Below, piece after piece: positions 48,754 through 57,044 of a stretch of DNA of 64,000 nt. The stretch is from assembly GCF_900100765.1 (NCBI RefSeq), contig NZ_FNFO01000004.1, positions 434,001 to 498,000 of the forward strand, read 5' to 3'. The DNA comes from Catalinimonas alkaloidigena. GTDB taxonomy: Bacteria > Bacteroidota > Bacteroidia > Cytophagales > Flexibacteraceae. The position numbers were made by a program, and so were the translations under genes. Each line of letters starts with the position of its first letter. Within the stretch, counting starts at the first letter, position 1. The notes below the pieces were generated by a model. The model had not been told where the DNA came from, did no database searches, and saw only the letters and a list, made by a program, of their open reading frames with translations.

Positions 48754-48833
48754 GGAAGATTTATCCCCCTCTTCGGAAGATTTATCCACCCCGTTCCGGC
48801 GAATTGTACACCCCTTCCGAAGATCTATCAACC
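48754..48833. repeat. Four direct repeats spaced about 21-22 bp upstream of susC
   Basis: GGAAGATTTATCC occurs exactly at 48754-48766 and 48775-48787. A weak copy follows near 48798, and a close variant, CGAAGATCTATCAACC, lies at 48818-48833. The spacing of two helical turns puts all units on one face of the DNA. They sit between the hybrid regulator and susC, the expected place of the AraC-domain binding site. Similarity of TTATCC to part of the DnaA box is probably coincidental. Confidence 0.55.
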
Positions 48834-48903
48834 TGAGTTGCCGATGGCCTGACGTACTTGCCCTCACCCGAGAGGTACCACCTGGCCTAATCATCCACCG
48901 ACC

Positions 48904-49017
48904 GTGAGACCAACCAAACTGCTCCAGAAATTAAAAGCGAAGCGGATCTCTTTCATGGAGATCTTCCTGTATCTGCTGTTTTTCATCGGTGTGGTGGTCA
49001 TCATCCTCTGGATGTAA
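48904..49017 (+). CDS. 37-residue single-TM micro-protein upstream of susC
   Basis: A frame of 37 codons runs from the GTG at 48904 to a TAA at 49015-49017. It is too short for usual gene calling. The N-terminus is rich in lysine and arginine (RPTKLLQKLKAKRISF), followed by one strongly hydrophobic helix (MEIFLYLLFFIGVVVIILWM) that reaches the end. This is the layout of a small inner-membrane protein with its N-terminus in the cytoplasm. An ATG at 48955 would leave only the helix. It lies between the repeat array and susC, 74 bases before the susC start, and would be in the susCD leader. Whether it is translated is untested. Confidence 0.5.
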   Translation: MRPTKLLQKLKAKRISFMEIFLYLLFFIGVVVIILWM

Positions 49018-49091
49018 TCGGGTTTCTCCCAACGGCTTTTCGAAGCACAGCAATATCTATCTCAGTCACTCAAATCATCCAATTGTTCATT

Positions 49092-52000
49092 ATGAAAAAC
49101 ATCTATGCATTGAGGAGGGGCGCATTACTCGCCATGCTCCTTTGTCTGCTGAGCAGCGTCAGCTGGGCCCAGCAGCGCGTCAGCGGGACGGTTACTTCGG
49201 CCGGCGGTGAAACCCTGCCGGGCGTCAACGTCCTGATTCAGGGTTCGGCGGTCGGAACCATTACCGACGTGGAAGGCAAATACGTATTGGACGTGCCGAA
49301 TCCCGACAATACCGTTCTGGTTTTCTCGTCGGTTGGCTTCATCAGCCAGGAAGTGCCGCTGAACGGACGTACCGTTCTTGATCTGGAACTGGAAGATGAC
49401 GTCCAGGCCCTTCAGGAAGTGATTGTAACGGCACTCGGAATCAAGCGGGAAGAAAAAGCGCTGGGTTATGCGGTGAGCACCGTCGACGCGCAGGAAATCA
49501 CCCGCTCCGGGAACACCAACTTCGCGTCAGCCCTGTACGGTAAAGCGCCCGGGGTGAAGATCACGACGGCTCCCGGTGGCGCGACCAGTGCGGTAAACGT
49601 GCAGATTCGCGGCATCAACTCCCTGAACTATAACTCGCAGCCGTTGTACGTAGTAGACGGGATCATCATCCGCAACACGAACGAGAAACCGGGGGGCATC
49701 AACAACGGTGGCTACTGGGACGATCAGAAGATCCGCGGCAACGGGATTCTGGACATCAACCCGCAGGACATCGAAAGCCTCACCGTCCTGAAAGGTGCCA
49801 GTGCCACGGCCCTGTACGGATCAGAGGCGGCCAGCGGTGTGATCGTCATCACAACCAAAAAAGGTACAAAAGGCAAAGGACTGGGCGTCGACCTGAACTA
49901 CTACTACAACGTGGAGCAGGTAGCGTTCACGCCTAAGTATCAGAACGTGTACGGCCCCGGCTATCCGCGTGACATCAACGCGCAGGTAGGTGCCGATGCC
50001 GAAGGCTGGATTCCGGTCGATGCCGACGGCGACGGAGTGGCCGAATCGAAGCGCCCGAACTACCGCGCTTACGGCCAATTCGGCCCGAAAATGGACGGCC
50101 AGCCGGTGACCTGGTGGGACGGCACGATCCGCCCTTACTCGGCACAGCCCGACAACTTCAAGGATTTCTACCAACTGGGGTACAACTCGACCTTGAACGC
50201 AGCCGTGTCGAACAGCAACGAATTTGCCAGCTACCGTCTGTCGTATACACGCATGGACTACGAAGGCATTGCGCGCGGCAGCAAGCTGCAACGGAATACC
50301 TTTAACCTGAACAGCAGTTTCAAGCTGAACGATAAGGTGAGCGTCGACATCGTGGCGAACTACTTCAACAGCTACGTACACAACCGCCCCGAGCAGCTCA
50401 ACCGCATCACGGCCAACTACGGTGGGTTCTTCAGCCGGGCCGACGACATGTCGGTGTACCTGGACAAGTACAAGACGTCGCAGGGCTACAAATATGTGCC
50501 TTACAACCTGACCGAGCGGAATCCGGACGAAGCGCTGCTGTACAACATCCGCGCTAACGACGTGCTCGATTACCTGTGGCGGAACCTGCGCAACAGCGAA
50601 GACGAGTACCAGGATCGCCTCCTGACCAGCGCCACGCTGAACTACGACATCGTGAAGAACTTCCGGTTCCGGGGCCGTGTAGGAAATGACCTGACCAGCC
50701 GGGAGATTGAGAACAAACAGTACAACGAATACCCGTTGACCTTCAACGGAACAAACAGCACGGGCTACTATGGCGTATCGACAGGCCGTTACTCGATTCT
50801 TTACGGTGACTTCCTGTTTACTTACACCCAACCGTTGGGCGAAGAGTCTGACCTGTCGGTAAGCGCCGGGATGCAGGGCCGTGACGAACGGTATCGTGAC
50901 CAATCGAACAACACCGAAGGGGGGCTGATTGAAGAAAACTGGTTCAGCCTGACCAACTCTGTCAACACCCTCCGTACCTCCGCCAGCCGCAGCTTGCAGA
51001 CCAAGTATGCGTACATTGGCCTGGCGAACCTGAACATCAAGAACGTCTGGTTCCTGGAAGGAACCGCGCGTCAGGAATACTCTTCGACGCTGCCTCCCGG
51101 AAGCAACCGTTACCTCTACGGTTCGTTGAACTCTAGCTTTGTGTTCTCTGATGCGTTCCGTCTGCCTGCGTACCTGAGCTACGGCAAAGTGCGTGCTTCG
51201 TACGGCGTGGTGGGTAACGCGCCGCCGATTTATGAAGCGAACGTTACCTATACGCAAACGCCACTGCAAACCGGAAACGGTTCTGTACCCGCACTGGCGT
51301 CGCAAGCACGGTATGGCAACAATGCCATCCAGCCGGAAAACAAATACGAAATGGAATTTGGTGCCGAAACCCGCTGGTTGAACGACCGCTTCGGCCTGGA
51401 CATTACGTATTACAACAGCCGCATCGTCGATCAGATCCTCCAGCTTTCGCTGCCGACCAGCACGGGAGCCAGCTCGATCCTTGTCAACGTTGGCGAATTG
51501 CGTTCCAACGGCCTGGAAATCGGCCTGAACGCCACGCCGATTCGCGGACCGCTTACCTGGAACCTGCGCCTCAACTACGCCAAAAACGTCACCAAGGTAC
51601 ATTCGCTGATGGAAGGCGTGGATCGCCTGAACTACTACAATGCTGACGGCGGTGCCGTACAAGTGGTAGCCGAGAAAGGCAGGCCTTTGGGTGACATCCT
51701 GGTGCACCCGCGCCAAACCGACGAGAATGGCAACTTCGTAATCGGTGACAATGGTCTGTACATCATCAACAGCAACGAATACGAGAAAGCCGGGAACATC
51801 CTGCCCAAAGCGGTTGGTGGTATGCTGAACACCTTCACCTACGGTCCCTTCTCGCTCGACCTGACCATCGACTATCGTTTTGGCGGTCAACTGGTGTCGC
51901 CTCCGCTGTTGTATGCCACAGGCGCCGGGATGTTTGAAAGCACGCTGGAGTTCCGTGATGAAGAGAACGGCGGCCTGCCTTACTACATCAACAGCGACAA

Positions 52001-52439
52001 CGTAAAAGTGCAACTGCCCAGCCACGACGCCGCAGCCCCCGATGGCAGCACCGTATTCCACGACGGCATGATCCTGGAAGGAGTAGACCAGGAAGGCAAT
52101 CCGAACACGACTATTGTTGATGCGCCTTCTTACTACTTCAACACGTTCACCTGGGGTTCCAGCGGTTGGTACGGCGGCGGTGCTGTCTACGACAACAGCT
52201 ACATCAAGCTTCGTGAGGCAACCTTAAGCTACCAGATCCCTACGAACCTGGCCAGCAAACTCAAGCTCCAGAACGTACGGGTGGCGCTCATCGGCCGTAA
52301 CCTGTTCTACATCTGGCGTACGCTGAAGAACCTCGATCCGGAAGCGGCCATCGGTAGCCGTTGGGATCGTCAGGGCATCGACGAAGGCTCGGGTGCAGCC
52401 AACCGCAGCTACGGTATCTCGCTTCACGCCAACTTTTAA
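49092..52439 (+). CDS. SusC/RagA family TonB-linked outer membrane protein
   Basis: This 1115-residue protein has a signal peptide ending SWAQQ, an N-terminal carboxypeptidase-regulatory-like domain (about 28-105: VSGTVTSAGGETLPGVNVLI), a TonB plug domain with PGVKI and VQIRGINSLNYNSQPLYVVDGI (about 120-225), and a long 22-strand barrel ending in ISLHANF. It should import oligosaccharides or other nutrients across the outer membrane together with the SusD partner that starts 26 bases later. The substrate cannot be named. The ATG at 49092 precedes the signal peptide. Expression is probably controlled by the adjacent hybrid regulator. Confidence 0.95.
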   Translation: MKNIYALRRGALLAMLLCLLSSVSWAQQRVSGTVTSAGGETLPGVNVLIQGSAVGTITDVEGKYVLDVPNPDNTVLVFSSVGFISQEVPLNGRTVLDLELEDDVQALQEVIVTALGIKREEKALGYAVSTVDAQEITRSGNTNFASALYGKAPGVKITTAPGGATSAVNVQIRGINSLNYNSQPLYVVDGIIIRNTNEKPGGINNGGYWDDQKIRGNGILDINPQDIESLTVLKGASATALYGSEAASGVIVITTKKGTKGKGLGVDLNYYYNVEQVAFTPKYQNVYGPGYPRDINAQVGADAEGWIPVDADGDGVAESKRPNYRAYGQFGPKMDGQPVTWWDGTIRPYSAQPDNFKDFYQLGYNSTLNAAVSNSNEFASYRLSYTRMDYEGIARGSKLQRNTFNLNSSFKLNDKVSVDIVANYFNSYVHNRPEQLNRITANYGGFFSRADDMSVYLDKYKTSQGYKYVPYNLTERNPDEALLYNIRANDVLDYLWRNLRNSEDEYQDRLLTSATLNYDIVKNFRFRGRVGNDLTSREIENKQYNEYPLTFNGTNSTGYYGVSTGRYSILYGDFLFTYTQPLGEESDLSVSAGMQGRDERYRDQSNNTEGGLIEENWFSLTNSVNTLRTSASRSLQTKYAYIGLANLNIKNVWFLEGTARQEYSSTLPPGSNRYLYGSLNSSFVFSDAFRLPAYLSYGKVRASYGVVGNAPPIYEANVTYTQTPLQTGNGSVPALASQARYGNNAIQPENKYEMEFGAETRWLNDRFGLDITYYNSRIVDQILQLSLPTSTGASSILVNVGELRSNGLEIGLNATPIRGPLTWNLRLNYAKNVTKVHSLMEGVDRLNYYNADGGAVQVVAEKGRPLGDILVHPRQTDENGNFVIGDNGLYIINSNEYEKAGNILPKAVGGMLNTFTYGPFSLDLTIDYRFGGQLVSPPLLYATGAGMFESTLEFRDEENGGLPYYINSDNVKVQLPSHDAAAPDGSTVFHDGMILEGVDQEGNPNTTIVDAPSYYFNTFTWGSSGWYGGGAVYDNSYIKLREATLSYQIPTNLASKLKLQNVRVALIGRNLFYIWRTLKNLDPEAAIGSRWDRQGIDEGSGAANRSYGISLHANF

Positions 52440-52465
52440 TCTACTCACCGTCTAATTTGAACAAG

Positions 52466-54007
52466 ATGAAAAAGATTTCTTATCTCCTCGCAGGTTGCCT
52501 GACGGTGGCGCTCGGCCTGAGCAGCTGTCAGGACGAACTGGAAGAAAAGTACTATAACCCGGAACAGACGACTGTTCCGGCCATTGAAAAGTTTTTCACC
52601 GCGATGCAGAACAACAACCGCGTGCGCTCCGAGTACTGGAACGTCCGGACGTTTCTGGTGATGCATCCGGCCCTGTACACGCAGACCGTAGGGTTTACCA
52701 ACGACACCAAGCGGTATCAGCAGCAGATTGACTACACGCAGGGACGCTGGAACGACTACTACACGGGTGTAGTGGCACAGTACCGCGAAATTCAGAAAGA
52801 GTACAATACCCTGACCGAAGACCAGAAGGCGACGAAGGAGGTGTTTGTGCAGGCAGCCAAGGTGGTTTACCTGGACCAGACGTCACGCATCGTGGACCTG
52901 TGGGGAGCCATTCCGTTTCAACAAGCGGGTATGCTGAACCTGGAAAACGAAGTGGTTCTGCCCTCTTACGACGATGCCAATTCGATCTATAGCTCCATCC
53001 TGACGGGTCTGGAGGAAGCATCGACCTATTTTGCCAGTGCTTCGCTCGACCCAGTGACGACGGCCACGTTCCAGAAGCAAGACCTCGAACTGCGAGGTAG
53101 CCTGGAAGGTTGGCAGCGGTATGCCAACTCCCTGCGCTTGCGGTTGTTGATGCGTCTTTCGAACGTTGATGCCGGCACTGCACAGACGCAGGTAATGGCG
53201 ATGCTGAACGATCCGGCGACGTATCCGTTGGTCGACGAGGCTGCGAACAACGTATTGCTGGCGCCGCTCACTACGTACAACGACAACCTGAACAACGCGT
53301 TGATCGAACTGAGCCGCCACGTAGCGCCGGAGTACATGCTGGAAGAAGTAATGAAACCGGTTAATGATCCGCGCATCGAGGTGATGTTCGATCCGGGGGC
53401 CAACGGCTACGAAGCCATGCCGGTCGACATGGCTGCCAGCGAACAGGAACAGGGCATTTCGCAAGGACTGTTCGCCGTTTTCGACACGGCCACGTTCCGC
53501 CAGAACCGCGCTCTGCCCGGCATCGTGATGACCTCTTCGGAAGTACAGTTCCTGAAAGCCGAGGCGTATTTGCGCTGGGGAAGCGCTACCGACGCCGAAG
53601 CTGCCTACACGGCCGGTCTGGAGCAGTCGATCGCGTTTTATTATTACCTCAACAGCCTGAGCACGTTCAAAGACGCGCTGGCAGCCCCTTCTGCTGAGGA
53701 AGTGACGGCATTTGTAACCAATCCGTTGGTGGCGCTGACGGGTACCACCGAAGAAAAACTGGCGAAAGTCTGGACACAAAAGTGGCTCCATTTCGGCTTC
53801 CTGCAGTCAGTGCAGGCCTGGGCAGAGATGCGGCGCACCGATTACCCGAACCTGACCTTCGTGCCGGACAACAGCACGCCTGGTTTTGAAATGCCACCGG
53901 CACGCCTGACGTATCCGAACGTAGAGAAGCAGTACAACACCGAAAATTACAATGCCGTGTCGGCCAGCGATACGCCCAATCACAAACTCTTCTGGGACGT
54001 AAACTAG
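52466..54007 (+). CDS. SusD/RagB family outer membrane lipoprotein
   Basis: This 513-residue lipoprotein has the lipobox LSSC (mature cysteine near residue 20). The SusD-like helical core is recognisable by DLWGAIPFQQAG, a mid-protein LRLRLLMRLSNVDA helix and the late FLKAEAYLRWG repeat; it resembles the SusD-like_2 branch. It forms the surface lid that captures ligands for the SusC pore. The frame is open upstream inside susC, but the ATG at 52466 precedes the lipoprotein signal. It is 26 bases after susC and is followed by a terminator, so the transcript ends here without a glycosidase gene. Confidence 0.94.
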   Translation: MKKISYLLAGCLTVALGLSSCQDELEEKYYNPEQTTVPAIEKFFTAMQNNNRVRSEYWNVRTFLVMHPALYTQTVGFTNDTKRYQQQIDYTQGRWNDYYTGVVAQYREIQKEYNTLTEDQKATKEVFVQAAKVVYLDQTSRIVDLWGAIPFQQAGMLNLENEVVLPSYDDANSIYSSILTGLEEASTYFASASLDPVTTATFQKQDLELRGSLEGWQRYANSLRLRLLMRLSNVDAGTAQTQVMAMLNDPATYPLVDEAANNVLLAPLTTYNDNLNNALIELSRHVAPEYMLEEVMKPVNDPRIEVMFDPGANGYEAMPVDMAASEQEQGISQGLFAVFDTATFRQNRALPGIVMTSSEVQFLKAEAYLRWGSATDAEAAYTAGLEQSIAFYYYLNSLSTFKDALAAPSAEEVTAFVTNPLVALTGTTEEKLAKVWTQKWLHFGFLQSVQAWAEMRRTDYPNLTFVPDNSTPGFEMPPARLTYPNVEKQYNTENYNAVSASDTPNHKLFWDVN

Positions 54008-54052
54008 GGTTGTTCTAATCAAAAGCAGTTAGAGTAAGAGAGATAGATTTCG

Positions 54053-54083
54053 AAAAGCCCGATCTTTTAGGTCGGGCTTTTTG
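54053..54083 (+). terminator. Rho-independent terminator after susD
   Basis: AAAAGCCCGA (54053-54062) pairs with TCGGGCTTTT (54072-54081) around a 9-base loop and ends in a T-run. It closes the susCD transcript. The same stem sequence recurs in the terminator at 54795-54824. Confidence 0.9.
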
Positions 54084-54102
54084 TGTTTTAAACCGCTTAT
54101 CG

Positions 54103-54408
54103 TCAGGCATAACCCTCACTACTTCGGGCATCAAACATGGCTTTTGTAAGTATATAAGACGATTTATGTACTTCCCGGACGGCCTTCTGACTAGAAAGTA
54201 GCTGAGGCTCACACTTTAATAACAACATAAAACCTAAACTACCTCGCCACTTTTCCGTCTTTGGGTGTAGTAAACGGTATCCAAAGCGCTTCTTCTCTTC
54301 TTTCCACACCACGAGCGCCCTACTCCTGTCACCAGAATCTTCCTCAACGACCAGTCCAACTTGAAAATATCCAATAAATCCTCCTATTTCCCATTTCTGT
54401 TTACGTTT
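54103..54408 (-). pseudogene. AT-rich reading frame without a standard start
   Basis: A minus-strand frame of about 100 codons is open from the stop at 54409-54411 to its end at 54103. It begins [20 protein letters not shown] and later reads VVWKEEKKRFGYRLLHPKTEKW. The residue use looks protein-like, but the first GTG lies well inside, and no ATG is in frame. It may be a gene fragment or a decayed gene left between susD and the DUF805 gene. The region is AT-rich compared with the rest. I do not recognise a family. Confidence 0.3.
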
Positions 54409-54428
54409 TCACCAAAACAACTGGAAAT

Positions 54429-54770
54429 ATGTTTAAAGCTCCGTTTTCGTTCGAGGGCCGCATCCGACGTACCGAGTACGGCCTCACGTACCTGGCTTGT
54501 GTAGCGGGGATAATGGTGTGCGGTGCCCTGACATCGCTGGCAGAAGAAGCAGTTATGGTTGCGATGCTGGCCTTACTGCTCTACGTAGGCCTCTTGTGGC
54601 TGTTCTTTGCACAAGGTGCCAAGCGTTGCCACGACCTGGGCAACAGCGGTTGGTATCAGCTCATTCCGTTTTACGGACTCTGGCTGATTTTTGCGAAAGG
54701 CGAAGAATTCGACAACGAGTACGGTTCTGATCCGAAAGAGGTCGCTTCGCTGCCGCAATCGAGTTTCTAA
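54429..54770 (+). CDS. DUF805 family membrane protein
   Basis: This 113-residue protein has the DUF805 pattern: [17 protein letters not shown] at the start, two or three hydrophobic helices (about 18-38 and 42-62) and the conserved [25 protein letters not shown] near residues 64-88. It is an inner-membrane protein of unknown function. It ends just before a perfect terminator hairpin shared with the converging cupredoxin gene. Confidence 0.92.
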   Translation: MFKAPFSFEGRIRRTEYGLTYLACVAGIMVCGALTSLAEEAVMVAMLALLLYVGLLWLFFAQGAKRCHDLGNSGWYQLIPFYGLWLIFAKGEEFDNEYGSDPKEVASLPQSSF

Positions 54771-54794
54771 TTTTTGTATCGTAACCATAAACAG

Positions 54795-54824
54795 AAAAGC
54801 CCGACCTGAGAAGGTCGGGCTTTT
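54795..54824. terminator. Bidirectional terminator with GAGA loop
   Basis: AAAAGCCCGACCT (54795-54807) and AGGTCGGGCTTTT (54812-54824) form a perfect 13-bp stem with a GNRA-type GAGA loop. It is flanked by A and T runs and lies between converging genes (DUF805 and the propeller-cupredoxin). Confidence 0.92.
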
Positions 54825-54869
54825 GCGTTGAATGAGGAAAGCAGTTCGCGAGGCTGCGGCGCGCTTTAG

Positions 54870-57035
54870 TTACTTGACGACTTTCAGCGTTCCCTGCATG
54901 ATGTAGAAGTGACCCGGCACGGTACACACGTACGTGTACTCGCCAGGCGTTTCGGGAGCCACCAGGTAAAGGGTTTGCGACGCACCCGGACCTTGCAACT
55001 CGGTGAAGTAAAGCACCTTTTCGTTATCGGGCACGTAGTTCATCCCCTGCCCTTTCAGTCCCAACGCCATGGCCGCTTCGCCGACGGGAACGGCCTGCCC
55101 CGGCGCTACAATCACCAGGTTGTGCGGCATGTCATCGTTGTTGCTGAAGGTCAGTTCCACTTTGCTACCGGCTTTCACCGTCAGTTCCGTGACGTCGTAT
55201 TTCAGGCCGGGTTTGGTTCCCACTTTGATCGACTGATCGGCTTTGCCCCATCCGGCTGGCTTTTTGACCGGATTTTTAGCGGCGCGCGTCATCGGTGCTC
55301 CGGAGCGCGTGTTTTTCGCTTCGGGTGCGGGAGTCGCCTTGGCCTTCTTTTTCATATTGGCCTCTTTCATCATGGCATGGTCGGCATGAGCCGCGGCCGT
55401 TTTCGCCCGCTCGGGCAGCGTCAGTTTGGCACCTTCGGGGATGTTGTTCAGCGTGTAGTACGCGGTGTTGTGCAACAGCGGCAAGTTACCGTTGGAGCGC
55501 ACGCCTTCGGCTTTGATCTCATGAACGTACTTCTCCCGCAGGCCATCGACTACCAACCGGGCTTTCAGCCCATCGGCCGATACGACTACGCCCTGAATCG
55601 GATTGATCGAGTCGTTGATGACGGGGCTGCCGTATACCGGGTGGTACTTGTAAATGAAGCCGGTGATCTGGTACGAAGCCGGATCTTCGGCGGTGGCTTT
55701 GTCGACCGGTTGGGTGAACTCGATCTCAAACCCATCGGGCATGGCACGTACGGCCTTCATCTCGAACGGCGTTTTGCCGGTCCAGATCAGTCGTTGCAAC
55801 GCATAAGGCTCCGGCCCTTTCGAACCCCAGCCCCGGTTGGTTTGTCCGACGAACATGGAGCCGTCGTTGCCCCAGGCGATGCGCAACACACCCGACTGGA
55901 AGTTATCGCGGAACTGAAACGCCGCCCCCTGGTACTCGCCTTTCACTTTCTCCAGAAATACCCGGTCGATTTTGCTCTGCCCCTGATCACCGATGAACAG
56001 CTGACCTTCGAACGGACCGAACTGCCCGCCGGTGGTATCCACTTTCAATTCCGACGTTGAAATTCCCAGGATGGAGTGCGGCAGCCATACGGCCGGTAGC
56101 TTGATTTCCGGGATTTTCCGGGCCGTTTCGAACAGCGTCGTTTTGTCGTTCGGATCGTTTTCCGGTTTGATGGGATTCTGCCCTTCGGGCGTAAGACGCG
56201 GGTCTACCACGGCATACAGCTCTTCGGTCGTCAGGTCGAGCGGCGAGTTAGGTTCCGAAGTCCAACGCAACCCAGCGGGGTGGCCGACAAAGTCGCCCTT
56301 CTCGATGTGCGACACAAAACCCGAGCCCTGCCAGTCGCCCTGGTTGTCGGTGTAGAAGAACTCACCGTCCACCACACCCAAGCCACAGGGCGAGCGCATG
56401 CCCGTTGCAAACGGTTCCATTTTTCCGTCGGGGGTGATGCGCAGGGCCCAGCCACGCCACGGCACCCGGCTTTCGCCACGCCACCATTCCACGTCGCCGA
56501 AGGCCACGTTGCCCGTCACGATCATGCTGCCGTCGGGCATCACCACCGGTCCGTACGAGTACTCGTGGTAGTGCCCCGAAAGCGGCCACGCGTACACTGT
56601 TTCGTATTCGTCGGCCTTGCCGTCGCCGTCCGTATCGCGCAGGCGCGTCAGTTCACCGCGTTGCGACATGTAGAGGTCACCGTTCACGTAGGCCAGCCCG
56701 AGAATTTCGTGCAGGCCGCTTGCGAATTTGCGGTAGCGGGGCGCACTCTGTGTAGAGTACGGGTTTTCAATGATCCAGACGTCGCCCCGCCGTGTAGAGA
56801 CGGCCAGTTCGCCCGTCGGCAGTGCCACTACGCCACCGCCCTCCAGCTCAATGCCTTCGGGAATGGGAATGGTCACCATTTGGTAATAATCGTCTTCGGT
56901 AGGAGGAGCGGCGTCGGTCGACGCCTGCGCCCACACCGCCGCGGGGGCCAGCAGGGCCACCAGTGATGCACCCAGGCAACGGCGCAGCCAGGCTGAGGGC
57001 GCTTGTAAAAATTTATGAGAAAACATGTTGTTCAA
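54870..57035 (-). CDS. Exported propeller protein with C-terminal cupredoxin domain
   Basis: This 721-residue protein has a signal peptide ending VWAQ. Residues about 45-470 form a six-bladed propeller of the glucose/sorbosone dehydrogenase-like type (ALPTGELAVSTRRGDVWII, DTDGDGKADEYETVYAWPLSGHYHEY). A beta-sandwich and a lysine/alanine-rich linker follow. The last 120 residues are a plastocyanin/azurin-like domain with a type 1 copper site: a histidine in DMPHNLV, then C704-x4-H709-x3-M713 in YVCTVPGHFYIM. It could pass electrons from a substrate oxidised at the propeller to copper. It lies directly after the DUF1080 gene, 9 bases apart, so the two form an operon. Confidence 0.85.
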   Translation of the reverse strand: MNNMFSHKFLQAPSAWLRRCLGASLVALLAPAAVWAQASTDAAPPTEDDYYQMVTIPIPEGIELEGGGVVALPTGELAVSTRRGDVWIIENPYSTQSAPRYRKFASGLHEILGLAYVNGDLYMSQRGELTRLRDTDGDGKADEYETVYAWPLSGHYHEYSYGPVVMPDGSMIVTGNVAFGDVEWWRGESRVPWRGWALRITPDGKMEPFATGMRSPCGLGVVDGEFFYTDNQGDWQGSGFVSHIEKGDFVGHPAGLRWTSEPNSPLDLTTEELYAVVDPRLTPEGQNPIKPENDPNDKTTLFETARKIPEIKLPAVWLPHSILGISTSELKVDTTGGQFGPFEGQLFIGDQGQSKIDRVFLEKVKGEYQGAAFQFRDNFQSGVLRIAWGNDGSMFVGQTNRGWGSKGPEPYALQRLIWTGKTPFEMKAVRAMPDGFEIEFTQPVDKATAEDPASYQITGFIYKYHPVYGSPVINDSINPIQGVVVSADGLKARLVVDGLREKYVHEIKAEGVRSNGNLPLLHNTAYYTLNNIPEGAKLTLPERAKTAAAHADHAMMKEANMKKKAKATPAPEAKNTRSGAPMTRAAKNPVKKPAGWGKADQSIKVGTKPGLKYDVTELTVKAGSKVELTFSNNDDMPHNLVIVAPGQAVPVGEAAMALGLKGQGMNYVPDNEKVLYFTELQGPGASQTLYLVAPETPGEYTYVCTVPGHFYIMQGTLKVVK

Positions 57036-57044
57036 GATTCGGGA

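Noticed and set aside
48760-48833. TTATCC-type elements resembling DnaA boxes (possible replication origin)
   Set aside because: They differ from the DnaA box TTATNCACA at the end, lie upstream of susC, and no dnaA, dnaN or other origin-linked gene is present. A regulator array is more likely.
48651-48836. 61-codon frame across the direct-repeat array
   Set aside because: Its repeated KIYPP segments are simply the translation of the DNA repeats; it has no other protein-like features.
49821-52061. Long antisense frame opposite susC
   Set aside because: It is a by-product of codon bias in a G+C-rich gene; the translation has low-complexity valine/arginine content and no domain, while susC on the other strand is intact.
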